Source: CAYLXX01 sp964387955 (lineage in GTDB: Bacteria; Patescibacteriota; Microgenomatia; UBA1406; GWC2-37-13). Taken from it: a stretch of 7,658 bases of DNA. The position numbers and the translations under genes were made by a program. The stretch covers positions 1 to 7,658 of the forward strand of contig CAYLXX010000038.1 in NCBI GenBank assembly GCA_964387955.1. The letters are read 5' to 3'. Below the pieces are notes generated by a model. The model was given only the letters and a program-made list of their open reading frames with translations, searched no databases and was not told the origin of the DNA. This document shows positions 1 to 6,726 of this stretch, one piece after another; the first letter of the stretch is position 1; each line of letters opens with the position of its first letter.

Positions 1-146
1 CCCTGGAATCGGTGAGTTCTAAAAAGTTCCTGAGTTAAGGGATTAAGAACATTTTTTATGTAGGATGGCGCAACACGCTCCACGTGTTCATAACTATGAG
101 TGGATCCTGTTAACGTATATCTGTCTAGCGCCTCCACCTGATTCAT
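1..146 (-). CDS. Possible 5' end of an unidentified gene, cut by the window edge
   Basis: An ATG at 146-144 opens a minus-strand frame of 48 codons that reaches the window edge without a stop. It begins MNQVEALDRYTL and I do not recognise the family. The ATG lies 19 nt after the ruvA stop codon and 8 nt after a perfect TATAAT (160-155), the same spacing as at ruvA, and no Shine-Dalgarno is visible; this fits a leaderless start. The open stretch is short enough to arise by chance. An alternative is a structured RNA from the same promoter: AACACG and CGTGTT (72-77 and 83-88) form a 6-bp hairpin, and GGCGC near 130 can pair with GCGCC near 70 on the minus-strand transcript. I matched it to no RNA family. 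The remaining gene lies outside the window, so the call is tentative. Confidence 0.4.
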   Translation of the reverse strand, partial: MNQVEALDRYTLTGSTHSYEHVERVAPSYIKNVLNPLTQELFRTHRFQ

Positions 147-154
147 AGTGGAAA

Positions 155-185
155 ATTATACCAAATTAGTCTTTGGCAGTGGCAA
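155..185 (-). promoter_or_regulatory. Promoter inside the 3' end of ruvA, reading left
   Basis: On the minus strand TTGCCA (185-180) and TATAAT (160-155) are separated by 19 nt. The -10 is perfect; the spacer is longer than the usual 17. The -35 lies in the last codons of ruvA. The box ends 8 nt before the ATG at 146, so a transcript would have almost no leader. Readthrough from ruvA could also express the downstream gene, since no terminator is visible between them. Confidence 0.5.
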
Positions 186-741
186 TACGTAGACCTTCCT
201 TGATTTTTTCTTCTACCGAAAGATCGCGAGGGACCTTATTGAATGTCTCGCGCGCTTGCTGTGTAGAAAAACCGAGGGAAATGAGTGCATCTATAACAGT
301 TTTGTCTTCTTCTGAATCATACATGTTTTTCATCTGAAATTCAGACTTAAGTTTGGTCGATAATTCAAGAATAATTTTCATGGCTGTTTTTTTACCTAGA
401 CCTGGAACTTTGGAAAAATAAGCTACATCATTGTTTCTTACTGCGCTAAGAAGTTCATCGCTTGAAGTAAAAGATATCAGAGAAAAAGCAGTTTTAGGTC
501 CAACCCCAGATACAGATAAAAGCATCGTAAAAAGATCGTGCTGATTTTTGGTCTCAAACCCGAATAAAATTAAAGCGTCATCCCGCACTTGAAGATAGGT
601 ATAAATTTCCACCTCTTTAGGAAGCTGCAACGATAAAAGTTGGGGAGGCAGATATACCTGGTAAAAAACGCCGCTTTTTGTCTCTACTAAACCCTGATTT
701 TGATGAAGTTCAACAAGTGTTCCCTTGATTTTACCGATCAT
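166..741 (-). CDS. ruvA: Holliday junction branch migration protein RuvA
   Basis: RuvA binds four-way Holliday junctions as a tetramer and loads the RuvB motor for branch migration in recombinational repair. The 191 residues match the usual family length and show the full layout. An N-terminal OB-fold (about 1-62) opens with MIGKIKGTL, and Asp54-Asp55 sit where the acidic pin lies in E. coli. Two helix-hairpin-helix motifs follow, SVSGVGPKTA (near 77-86) and KVPGLGKKTA (near 111-120), then a flexible linker and the RuvB-binding domain III (about 146-188, VIDALISLGFS). The ATG at 741 is the only start consistent with the conserved N terminus. It lies 8 nt after an extended -10 box. The only purine-rich stretch, AAGGAG, is 17 nt upstream, too far for normal Shine-Dalgarno use. 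Neither ruvB nor ruvC is in the window. Confidence 0.97.
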   Translation of the reverse strand: MIGKIKGTLVELHQNQGLVETKSGVFYQVYLPPQLLSLQLPKEVEIYTYLQVRDDALILFGFETKNQHDLFTMLLSVSGVGPKTAFSLISFTSSDELLSAVRNNDVAYFSKVPGLGKKTAMKIILELSTKLKSEFQMKNMYDSEEDKTVIDALISLGFSTQQARETFNKVPRDLSVEEKIKEGLRIATAKD

Positions 742-749
742 TGATATAC

Positions 750-779
750 ATTATAGCACTCCTTGCAAAACTGGGTTAA
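750..779 (-). promoter_or_regulatory. ruvA promoter (extended -10)
   Basis: On the minus strand TATAAT (755-750) is preceded by TG at the extended -10 position (TGCTATAAT). TTAACC (779-774, four of six consensus matches) lies 18 nt upstream as the -35. The -10 ends 8 nt before the ruvA ATG. The spacer contains the -35 of the opposing promoter for the gene at 802, so two polymerases could hardly occupy both at once. Confidence 0.7.
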
Positions 780-791
780 GGCTTTTATAAT
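763..791 (+). promoter_or_regulatory. Promoter of the 141-codon gene at 802
   Basis: TTGCAA (763-768) and TATAAT (786-791) are separated by exactly 17 nt, close to the sigma-70 consensus. The TTG of the -35 is also the first codon of the longest open frame here, so that TTG cannot be the start in a transcript from this promoter. The box ends 10 nt before the ATG at 802. It overlaps the divergent ruvA promoter. Confidence 0.75.
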
Positions 792-801
792 AGGCTGCAC
801 C

Positions 802-1227
802 ATGAGTAAAGAAACTAAACGAACACAATCTAAAGCTGAGATCGAACATGCTCGCCAGCTATTTACCATTTATAGAGGATCTAATGGACTACAAATGGAT
901 TTTGGAAGAGGTACCGATTTCCTTTATAGTCTAAATTTTACCTCCGGGCAATATTCAGTTGTTGGCGAAGCCAAAGGAGAAGTAATTAATGCGCCGCTTG
1001 ACGCTGAACAGTTGGACGTTGCCTTCGTGTTTGTCAAGAATCTTAAAAATTCTGATGCTCAAAGTTTGGGATATGAAGAATCGGATTGGGATAGTCTGAA
1101 TAAAGATGCGCAACATACCCTTGCCAACGAACTAATTGGTAAGCGACACAAACTGCAACGTGGATTACAAAAAGTTGATGGCGTTGAAGAAGCTTACAAT
1201 AAGGAATTTGGTTTAGGCCGCTTTTAA
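802..1227 (+). CDS. Conserved-looking hypothetical protein, 141 aa, function unknown
   Basis: I do not recognise this protein. From the ATG at 802 it has 141 residues, starting MSKETKRTQS and ending EFGLGRF. It is soluble in character: no signal peptide and no membrane-length hydrophobic run. A charged, helix-prone N terminus is followed by a region rich in beta-formers (about 30-80, FLYSLNFTSGQYSVVG, LDVAFVFVKN) and a basic helical tail (about 105-135, with KRHKLQR). The frame is open upstream to a TTG at 763, but that TTG is the -35 of its own promoter, so I chose 802. AGGCTGCACC between the -10 and the ATG is too short for a normal leader and lacks a convincing Shine-Dalgarno. The 3' end overlaps eno by 15 bp on the opposite strand. 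It is divergent from ruvA, which does not fix its role. Confidence 0.8.
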   Translation: MSKETKRTQSKAEIEHARQLFTIYRGSNGLQMDFGRGTDFLYSLNFTSGQYSVVGEAKGEVINAPLDAEQLDVAFVFVKNLKNSDAQSLGYEESDWDSLNKDAQHTLANELIGKRHKLQRGLQKVDGVEEAYNKEFGLGRF

Positions 1228-2487
1228 TTCTTCGCGTTCAATCTGCCACAATCGATTGTATTTGGCCACACGTTCTCCTCGAGAAGGAGCGCCAAATTTC
1301 ACAAAATCTGCCTGGAGTCCCACTGCAAAATCGGCAATGAATGAATCATTAGACTCACCTGATCTGTGAGACACAATAAAATTGAAATTATTTTTTTTGG
1401 CGACATCAACTACTTCCAAAGTTTCGGTCACAGTACCAATTTGATTAGGTTTAACCAGAATTGTCGAACATGATTTCTCCTTTACAGCTCTGAGAAGTCT
1501 CTCTTTATTGGTGACTAACAGATCATCGCCGATCATATACAGTTTATCTGACAATTTGCCAAACAATTCGTGCCAACCTTCCCAGTCATCTTGCTCCAAA
1601 GGATCCTCAAGTGTCAGGAGCGAATACGTTTGTACAACGTGAATGACAAATTCCATATATTCTGCTTTGGATAAAGGATGCGGTTTGTCCTTGATAACAT
1701 ATTTACCGTTTTTGAGGAAATGGGAGGCGGCGATATCGAGCCCAAAGAAGATATCGACGCCGGTTTTAAGGTTTTTTTGGATAAATGTTTCGTGCAATAG
1801 TTCAAGTGCGTCAAGATTGGTACTCAAATTCGGACTAAAGCCTCCCTCTTCTCCTACTGAAATATTGGCGTTGCGGTAGGCAAGTACCCGTTGTAGTTCG
1901 TGAAACACTTCCACTGCCATCTGGTAGGCCTTACTGAAACTAAAAGACGTCGAAGGTATAACCTGAAATTCCTGAAACTCTAGATTATTATTAGCGTGCT
2001 TTCCGCCGTTGATAATATTAAAAATTGGCGAGGGAATTTTTTCGATTTTGATAGACGTCTTAAAAAGAGCCTCATAGAGTTTGGCGATGTAGCGAAAGAG
2101 AGGAATTCCTTGATCTTGCGCCGCTGCCTTTGCCATCAGCTCAGATACAACCAGCATAGTGTTAGCACCTAATTTACTTTTGTTGGGTGTGGAATCGGCT
2201 TTAATAAGCCAATAATCTATCTCTCTTTGTTTAAGAGGAGAAAAACCTACCAGCTTAGGAGCTAATAAGGTATTAATATAATTAACTGCTTGGCTCACTC
2301 CCATACCATCAAAGCGATTGGGATCATGATCGCGCAGTTCAACTGCTTCGTATTTACCAATCGAGGTACCTGCAGGCACAGAGCTGACTACCTCCATGCC
2401 ATTATCAAGCACTAGCTTCCCTTCAATAGTCGGATACCCGCGGGAATCGATGATCTCATACGCATGCAGCGATTTAATGTTTGCCAT
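1213..2487 (-). CDS. eno: Enolase (phosphopyruvate hydratase)
   Basis: Enolase reversibly dehydrates 2-phosphoglycerate to phosphoenolpyruvate in cytosolic glycolysis and gluconeogenesis. The 424 residues are near the usual family length. By motif the key residues are present: Ser42 in the mobile loop (PAGTSIG), His164 (NGGKHANN), Glu173 (FQEF), catalytic Glu214 (VGEEGGF), metal ligands Asp251 (GLDIAA), Glu294 (LEDP) and Asp321 (IGDDLL), catalytic Lys346 (ILVKPNQIG), Arg375-Ser376 (SHRSGE) and Lys397 (VKFGAP). Mild departures are Glu213 where Asp is usual before the catalytic Glu, Ile43 where Thr is usual, and His256 where AASEF is typical. The ATG at 2487 lies 14 bp inside the end of the synthase gene, with only a weak purine stretch (GAGAAAG) before it, suggesting translational coupling. 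The far end overlaps the converging gene at 802-1227 by 15 bp. Confidence 0.97.
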   Translation of the reverse strand: MANIKSLHAYEIIDSRGYPTIEGKLVLDNGMEVVSSVPAGTSIGKYEAVELRDHDPNRFDGMGVSQAVNYINTLLAPKLVGFSPLKQREIDYWLIKADSTPNKSKLGANTMLVVSELMAKAAAQDQGIPLFRYIAKLYEALFKTSIKIEKIPSPIFNIINGGKHANNNLEFQEFQVIPSTSFSFSKAYQMAVEVFHELQRVLAYRNANISVGEEGGFSPNLSTNLDALELLHETFIQKNLKTGVDIFFGLDIAASHFLKNGKYVIKDKPHPLSKAEYMEFVIHVVQTYSLLTLEDPLEQDDWEGWHELFGKLSDKLYMIGDDLLVTNKERLLRAVKEKSCSTILVKPNQIGTVTETLEVVDVAKKNNFNFIVSHRSGESNDSFIADFAVGLQADFVKFGAPSRGERVAKYNRLWQIEREELKAA

Positions 2488-4813
2488 GTTCTTTCTCGAT
2501 ATCGTGAATTAACTTACGAGTTTTGTAGACAACATCAGGATTGATGGAAACACTGGTTATTCCCAGTCGAACAAGTTTTTCCACAAGTTGGGGGTAATCT
2601 GAAGCAGCCTGTCCACAGATAGAACAGGTAATGTTGTTTTCCCGACAGGTTTTGACAATATGTTCCAGCACTGATACGACCGCAGGACTTCGTTCATCAT
2701 AGATTTTAGCCACTTTTTCGTTATCTCGATCGACTCCCAGAAGCATCATCGTCAAATCATTGGTGCCAATCGAGACTCCATCAATACCTACTTTAATAAA
2801 ATCTTCAAGTTGCAGAGCACAAGCTGGCACCTCAACCATAATTTCTAGTTTAAATTCAGGCAGTGAAAGTAGTCCATGTTCGCGCACCATTTCTTTAATC
2901 TCAATGAGCTCCCATGGTGCGCGCATGAAAGGAATCATCAGGTGCAAATTTTTGTAGCCTTTTTCCCAAATTTTTTGGATAGCCTTTAGCTCAAGTGCAA
3001 ATACTTCTGGGTTTTCGATGTAACGGGAGGCACCGCGGAATCCTAACATAGGGTTTTCCTCATGGCCTTCATAGGATTCTCCACCTTTGAGATGTCTATA
3101 CTCGTTAGTCTTAAAATCAGTCGCACGATATATGATCGGGCGGGGAGTAAAATGCTTCACAAAAAGCTCCATGTCATGGGCTAGTTTTTGGATAAATTCA
3201 TCTTGCCTTCCATGTTTAATAAAAGATCGCGGATGTTCGCCGATGCCTGCAATCATAAATTCTGCTCTTAGGAGTCCGACGCCATCAACATCCATCTGAG
3301 CAACTTTATAAGCTTCTTCTGGCTCGGCTAGATTGACATAGACTTTGGTGTTGGTTTTGATACGTGGACCTTTGACACCAAGTGACTCGATGCCTTCGTG
3401 ATTGTCTTTTTTCGCTCTGGCGATAGCACCTTTGTAAATTTCGCCGGCTGCTCCATCAACCGATACCACGCCAATATTTTTAAGTTTTGTTGTGGCTGAT
3501 TCGGCGCCAACGACTGCAGGAATGCCCAGCTCACGCGAAACTATGGCAGCGTGTGAGGTGCGGCCGCCCTTCTCAGTGACGATGGCGGCCGCCCGCTTCA
3601 TAGCAGGCACATAATCAGGGTTTGTCTGAGGCGCCACCAAAACATCGCCTTTTTTAATTTTATCTATTTCAGAGGGAGAGTGGATAACATTGGCCTCGCC
3701 CACACCAATACCAGGCGAGGCAGGAGCACCAATAACAATCGGAGTGTTTTTGCCGGCTTGTCCTTCTTGTGCCGGAGCGCCTTCCTTTTTGATGGTGGTA
3801 ATCGGCCTTGACTGTACCACAAATACTTGACCTTTTTCGATCGCCCACTCGATATCTTGAGGAAAATAGTAGTGATCTTCGATTTGTTTAACGCGTATAG
3901 CTACTTCTTCAAGTTCCTCATCGGAGAGTTTTTGTAAATTTCCTTCGGCACTGCTGAGCTTAACCTCTCGATTGTCACTGCCAGATTTAATATATTTGAC
4001 TCCCTGGTGTTTGATTTCTTTTTTTAAGACTACAAACGATCGTTTATCGACCTCATAGTGATCTGGAGTTACCTTACCTTGCACAATATATTCACCTAAA
4101 CCAAAAATAGCTTCGATGACAATCTTAGTTTTATCATTCGTTACCGGATCAATACTGAAAGCAATTCCTGATTTATCAGATTGCACCATCCGTTGCACAA
4201 CTGCAGCTAGACCTACTTTAAATTTATCAAACCCTTGTTCGTGCCGATAGTAAATTGCACGAGGAGTAAACAGCGACGCCCAACACTCTTTAATTTTCTG
4301 CAAAAGATGGGCTTCGCCTTTGACGTTAAGATACGTCTCTTGCTGACCTGCAAATGATGCTCCTGGCAAATCCTCGGCAGTGGCCGAAGAGCGCACCGCC
4401 ACAAGTGGCGGCTGATAGGCAAATTTGAGGCTGTGAATGGTTTTTTCCAGAAACCCCAGATCACGCTTGCTATATTGAGCTTCTTTTTCGGGTAATTTTT
4501 CGTAGTATTTGATGGCTTCTTTGGCTATTTCTGGCGGCATAGCCGACTTGATGATCAAATCTTGGATATGGCTTGAAGCTTGTTGCAGCTCGTGCGGGTT
4601 ATCGAAATTGACGATTGAGAGCAGATCGTGAATTTTCTTTTCAAGCTGGGCGCCTTTTATAAAATGAAAATAAGCGTAGGAAGTAACTACAAATCCATAT
4701 GGAATCGGTAAGTGAGCAGTGGTCATTTCACCAAGATTGGCTCCCTTACCGCCGACTATACCAACATCCTCTTTGCCTACCTCCTCAAACCAGACAATAA
4801 ACTTATTTTGCAT
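2474..4813 (-). CDS. ppsA: Phosphoenolpyruvate synthase (pyruvate, water dikinase)
   Basis: This enzyme interconverts pyruvate + ATP + water and PEP + AMP + phosphate through a phosphohistidine. From the ATG at 4813 it has 779 residues, a normal length. The order is an N-terminal ATP-grasp domain (about 1-340; VGGKGANLGEM near 20-30, VRSSATAEDLPGASFAG near 140-156, VQSRPIT near 333-339), a swivelling phosphohistidine domain (about 355-465; GGRTSHAAIVSRELG with His421), and a C-terminal PEP/pyruvate TIM barrel (about 485-770; ENPMLGFRG, GTNDL, and SICGQ with the probable catalytic Cys733). The frame is open to an ATG at 4858, but those extra 15 codons span the promoter -10, and homology starts at MQNKFIVWFEEVG, so I prefer 4813. 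It is the first gene of an operon with eno. PPDK is less likely because the PPDK-specific insertions are absent. Confidence 0.93.
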   Translation of the reverse strand: MQNKFIVWFEEVGKEDVGIVGGKGANLGEMTTAHLPIPYGFVVTSYAYFHFIKGAQLEKKIHDLLSIVNFDNPHELQQASSHIQDLIIKSAMPPEIAKEAIKYYEKLPEKEAQYSKRDLGFLEKTIHSLKFAYQPPLVAVRSSATAEDLPGASFAGQQETYLNVKGEAHLLQKIKECWASLFTPRAIYYRHEQGFDKFKVGLAAVVQRMVQSDKSGIAFSIDPVTNDKTKIVIEAIFGLGEYIVQGKVTPDHYEVDKRSFVVLKKEIKHQGVKYIKSGSDNREVKLSSAEGNLQKLSDEELEEVAIRVKQIEDHYYFPQDIEWAIEKGQVFVVQSRPITTIKKEGAPAQEGQAGKNTPIVIGAPASPGIGVGEANVIHSPSEIDKIKKGDVLVAPQTNPDYVPAMKRAAAIVTEKGGRTSHAAIVSRELGIPAVVGAESATTKLKNIGVVSVDGAAGEIYKGAIARAKKDNHEGIESLGVKGPRIKTNTKVYVNLAEPEEAYKVAQMDVDGVGLLRAEFMIAGIGEHPRSFIKHGRQDEFIQKLAHDMELFVKHFTPRPIIYRATDFKTNEYRHLKGGESYEGHEENPMLGFRGASRYIENPEVFALELKAIQKIWEKGYKNLHLMIPFMRAPWELIEIKEMVREHGLLSLPEFKLEIMVEVPACALQLEDFIKVGIDGVSIGTNDLTMMLLGVDRDNEKVAKIYDERSPAVVSVLEHIVKTCRENNITCSICGQAASDYPQLVEKLVRLGITSVSINPDVVYKTRKLIHDIEKEHGKH

Positions 4814-4819
4814 ACATTC

Positions 4820-4849
4820 AATATAGAGGAAAGAATATCTGTGATGCAA
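4820..4849 (-). promoter_or_regulatory. Promoter of the ppsA-eno operon
   Basis: On the minus strand TTGCAT (849-844 of the 4000s, i.e. 4849-4844) and TATATT (4825-4820) are 18 nt apart. Only 6 nt separate the -10 from the ATG at 4813, so transcription would begin at or next to the start codon. No Shine-Dalgarno is present. It lies back to back with the promoter of the sigma-like gene, and the two -35 boxes are 15 nt apart. Confidence 0.6.
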
Positions 4850-4864
4850 GGGAATCAAATACGC

Positions 4865-4892
4865 TTGACAAGTTTGCTGCTCGGAGTAGAAT
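4865..4892 (+). promoter_or_regulatory. Promoter of the sigma-like gene
   Basis: A perfect TTGACA (4865-4870) is followed after 16 nt by TAGAAT (4887-4892, five of six matches). The last two bases of this -10 are the first two of the ATG at 4891, which therefore cannot be translated from it. A second, weaker reading is TTGCTG (4874-4879), 17 nt, TTTAAT (4897-4902), which would end 9 nt before the ATG at 4912. Either choice supports the start at 4912. Confidence 0.65.
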
Positions 4893-4911
4893 GGATTTTA
4901 ATTTATGGAAT

Positions 4912-6726
4912 ATGTCACAACCAGAATTAGTTCCATCATATACTCCCAGCAACGATATTCAGTTTAACGATATAACAAGAATATTTTCTACTAGCTATAG
5001 CAAGTTGTTTGCTTATGGTTATCGCCTAATGCGGTCCGAAGAAGAAGCTCAGGATCTTGTAAGCTATGCTTTTTTGCAAGCTGTCGAGCAAGATATGAAA
5101 CATAACCTGAAAGAAGTCACACCGGCCTGGTTTTATCGAGTCATTCATAATAAAGCCATTAGTACCTTAAGAAAAAAGTCTCATGCGAACGAGCCACTTG
5201 CCGAATATGAATCTGAGGAGTATGCAGTACCTCGACCCTTTGAGGATGACGTCATAACGCGCGTTGAGCTTGATGAGGCATTGTATCTCATGAAACTCAG
5301 CCCTCATAAACAAAATATGCAATCTTTGCTCGTTTCATCGCAAACAAGCACAGACAGAGAGGCAGCGAAAATGCTTGGAGTAACGCATGGTGCGCTTAAA
5401 TCAAGAAATCGTCGGGCAAGGGAGGAGTTAAAACACGGCGTTGTATTTTCGGAAGCAGATGCAAACACATTCCGAGAAAGAATTGAGCAAAAAGCCCAAA
5501 TAATTCTAACAACCTCTGAATATGAAATTTATGCGTGTAGACTTCAAGGACTGGGAATCGTCGAAATGTCAAAATCACTTAAATTAGCCATACCCACTAT
5601 TACCCACCGCATAAAAGCAATTCACTCCAAATTCGATCTTGTGCGACGAAAAACACTTCAACATGAAGGTTATTCGGACATTGAAATCCAAAATACACTC
5701 CTCGTCCCAATAGAGTGGGACAATGTTCTGGAAATGACAGATTCCGTCGTTTCACCAAGAACTAGAAGAATTATGAATAATTCTTTACGAAATAAGGTCA
5801 TACCTGAGGAATTCACTGCCCTCCTTTACAGACAAAATGGTTTTGATTTGCATCAAATCGCTCAGGCTACGAATACTTCATGGGATAGTGCAGCGTATCG
5901 TGTGAGAGCGGGTAAGCAACGAGTTCAAGCCATCACAGCCTTTCAGCTGTTAACCGAAGGTCGATTGGGCCCTCGAGTTATTGCACTCATAATGAGATTG
6001 CCTCTGAATAAAGCAAAGGAATATATTAAAAAAGGTCAAATTGAAATGCTCTCCAATAATGATTTTTATAATGAAAATCGTCATACTTCTCAAACAATCA
6101 CTCACGTTTTGGGTGTCACCGATACAACCATGCATAGATCCAGGCGCGACATACTTAATACTCTTTCCGACGAAGAGTACTTTACCCTTTTTTCCCAAAA
6201 AAAAGGAGATACATTGCGGGATATTGCCCATCAAATCAGTGTCTCCGAAAGAAATGTGAGCACGATTAGCGAAATTGCCAGGGGTAAACTCAAAACCTCA
6301 CGGTTATTAAAATTGCTCGAACACGGCCATACAAGGGAGGAAATTACCAATTCTCTCCATTTCCCCTTAAAAGAAACGGATTTTTTTGACGATCAGGTGA
6401 AAATTTACACTAGGGAACACTGTCTTGAAATGGAAGAAGCACTCAAATCAGTCTTAGAACCGCTGGAATACGAAGTACTCATGCTCAAGCAGCAAGGAGT
6501 AGAGGATAGAGCTATCGAACACAATCTGCAACTGGAATTCGTTCAAGTTAGATCAATGTACAGTTCGGGTCGAAAAAAAGTACGATCGCTTGAAGCTTAC
6601 CTACTCGGGCGCAGACGCGTATCAACAGAAGTCATTGCTCAGCATCTTAAAGTTTCTTTACCTGAGCTTGAGACCCTTTTTCAAAGGGGAGTAAGTCTTG
6701 CTGGAAATTTACGTAAAGCTTCTTGA
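4912..6726 (+). CDS. ECF-type sigma-70 family protein with a tandem array of sigma-4-like helix-turn-helix units
   Basis: From the ATG at 4912 the protein has 604 residues, about three times a typical ECF sigma factor. Residues about 20-93 resemble sigma region 2: LFAYGYRLMRSEEEAQDLV, then WFYRVIHNKAISTLRKK, where core RNA polymerase and the -10 element are normally contacted. Residues about 121-175 form a recognisable sigma region 4 (REAAKMLGVTHGALKSRNRR). An ordinary ECF factor would end there. Instead similar units follow, beginning near 199 (LTTSEYEIY), 296 (VIPEEFTAL), 418 (LSDEEYFTL) and 515 (LEPLEYEVL), each with an accessory helix-turn-helix (for example LLEHGHTREEITNSL). There are no membrane segments. 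I see no anti-sigma gene beside it. It may be a sigma factor with extra DNA-contacting domains or a regulator built from sigma parts. The ATG at 4891 (611 aa) is an alternative start but overlaps the -10. The stop lies inside the P1 -35. Confidence 0.88.
   Translation: MSQPELVPSYTPSNDIQFNDITRIFSTSYSKLFAYGYRLMRSEEEAQDLVSYAFLQAVEQDMKHNLKEVTPAWFYRVIHNKAISTLRKKSHANEPLAEYESEEYAVPRPFEDDVITRVELDEALYLMKLSPHKQNMQSLLVSSQTSTDREAAKMLGVTHGALKSRNRRAREELKHGVVFSEADANTFRERIEQKAQIILTTSEYEIYACRLQGLGIVEMSKSLKLAIPTITHRIKAIHSKFDLVRRKTLQHEGYSDIEIQNTLLVPIEWDNVLEMTDSVVSPRTRRIMNNSLRNKVIPEEFTALLYRQNGFDLHQIAQATNTSWDSAAYRVRAGKQRVQAITAFQLLTEGRLGPRVIALIMRLPLNKAKEYIKKGQIEMLSNNDFYNENRHTSQTITHVLGVTDTTMHRSRRDILNTLSDEEYFTLFSQKKGDTLRDIAHQISVSERNVSTISEIARGKLKTSRLLKLLEHGHTREEITNSLHFPLKETDFFDDQVKIYTREHCLEMEEALKSVLEPLEYEVLMLKQQGVEDRAIEHNLQLEFVQVRSMYSSGRKKVRSLEAYLLGRRRVSTEVIAQHLKVSLPELETLFQRGVSLAGNLRKAS
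5296..6687 (+). repeat. Internal protein repeat array: five sigma-4-like units
   Basis: Within the sigma-like gene, units start near residues 129, 199, 296, 418 and 515 of the 604-residue product. Intervals are 70, 97, 122 and 97 residues. Units 2, 3, 4 and 5 align as: L-x-x-x-E-[YF], a hydrophobic helix ending in a glutamine/glycine turn, a helix-turn-helix ending in a basic segment, then a shorter second helix-turn-helix of the form LL-x-[EH]-G. Unit 1 lacks the second motif, which accounts for the 70-residue interval. An extra helix-turn-helix near 389-414 (TITHVLGVTDTTMHRSRR) accounts for the 122-residue interval. The copies have diverged strongly in sequence, so the duplication is old or under diversifying pressure. 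Confidence 0.65.

Noticed and set aside
763..801. TTG at 763 as start of the unknown gene (154 aa)
   Set aside because: TTG is part of the -35 hexamer TTGCAA, and the -10 lies within the proposed extra 13 codons.
1614..3534. Several open frames of 60-80 codons on both strands within eno and ppsA
   Set aside because: They are alternative-frame shadows of two well-conserved enzymes, with no promoter, spacing or protein features of their own.
4814..4858. ATG at 4858 as start of PEP synthase (794 aa)
   Set aside because: The extra 15 residues lie upstream of or within the promoter and are not part of the family's conserved N terminus.
4891..4911. ATG at 4891 as start of the sigma-like protein (611 aa)
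   Set aside because: It overlaps the best -10 box; it could be used only if transcription starts further upstream, so it is kept as an alternative.
4712..4930. Plus-strand open frame of 72 codons
   Set aside because: It lies mostly antisense to the start of the PEP synthase gene and across both divergent promoters, with no recognisable protein features.
5396..6259. Open frames of 60-94 codons overlapping the sigma-like gene
   Set aside because: They are embedded in a frame with clear sigma-2 and sigma-4 signatures; nothing suggests they are translated.
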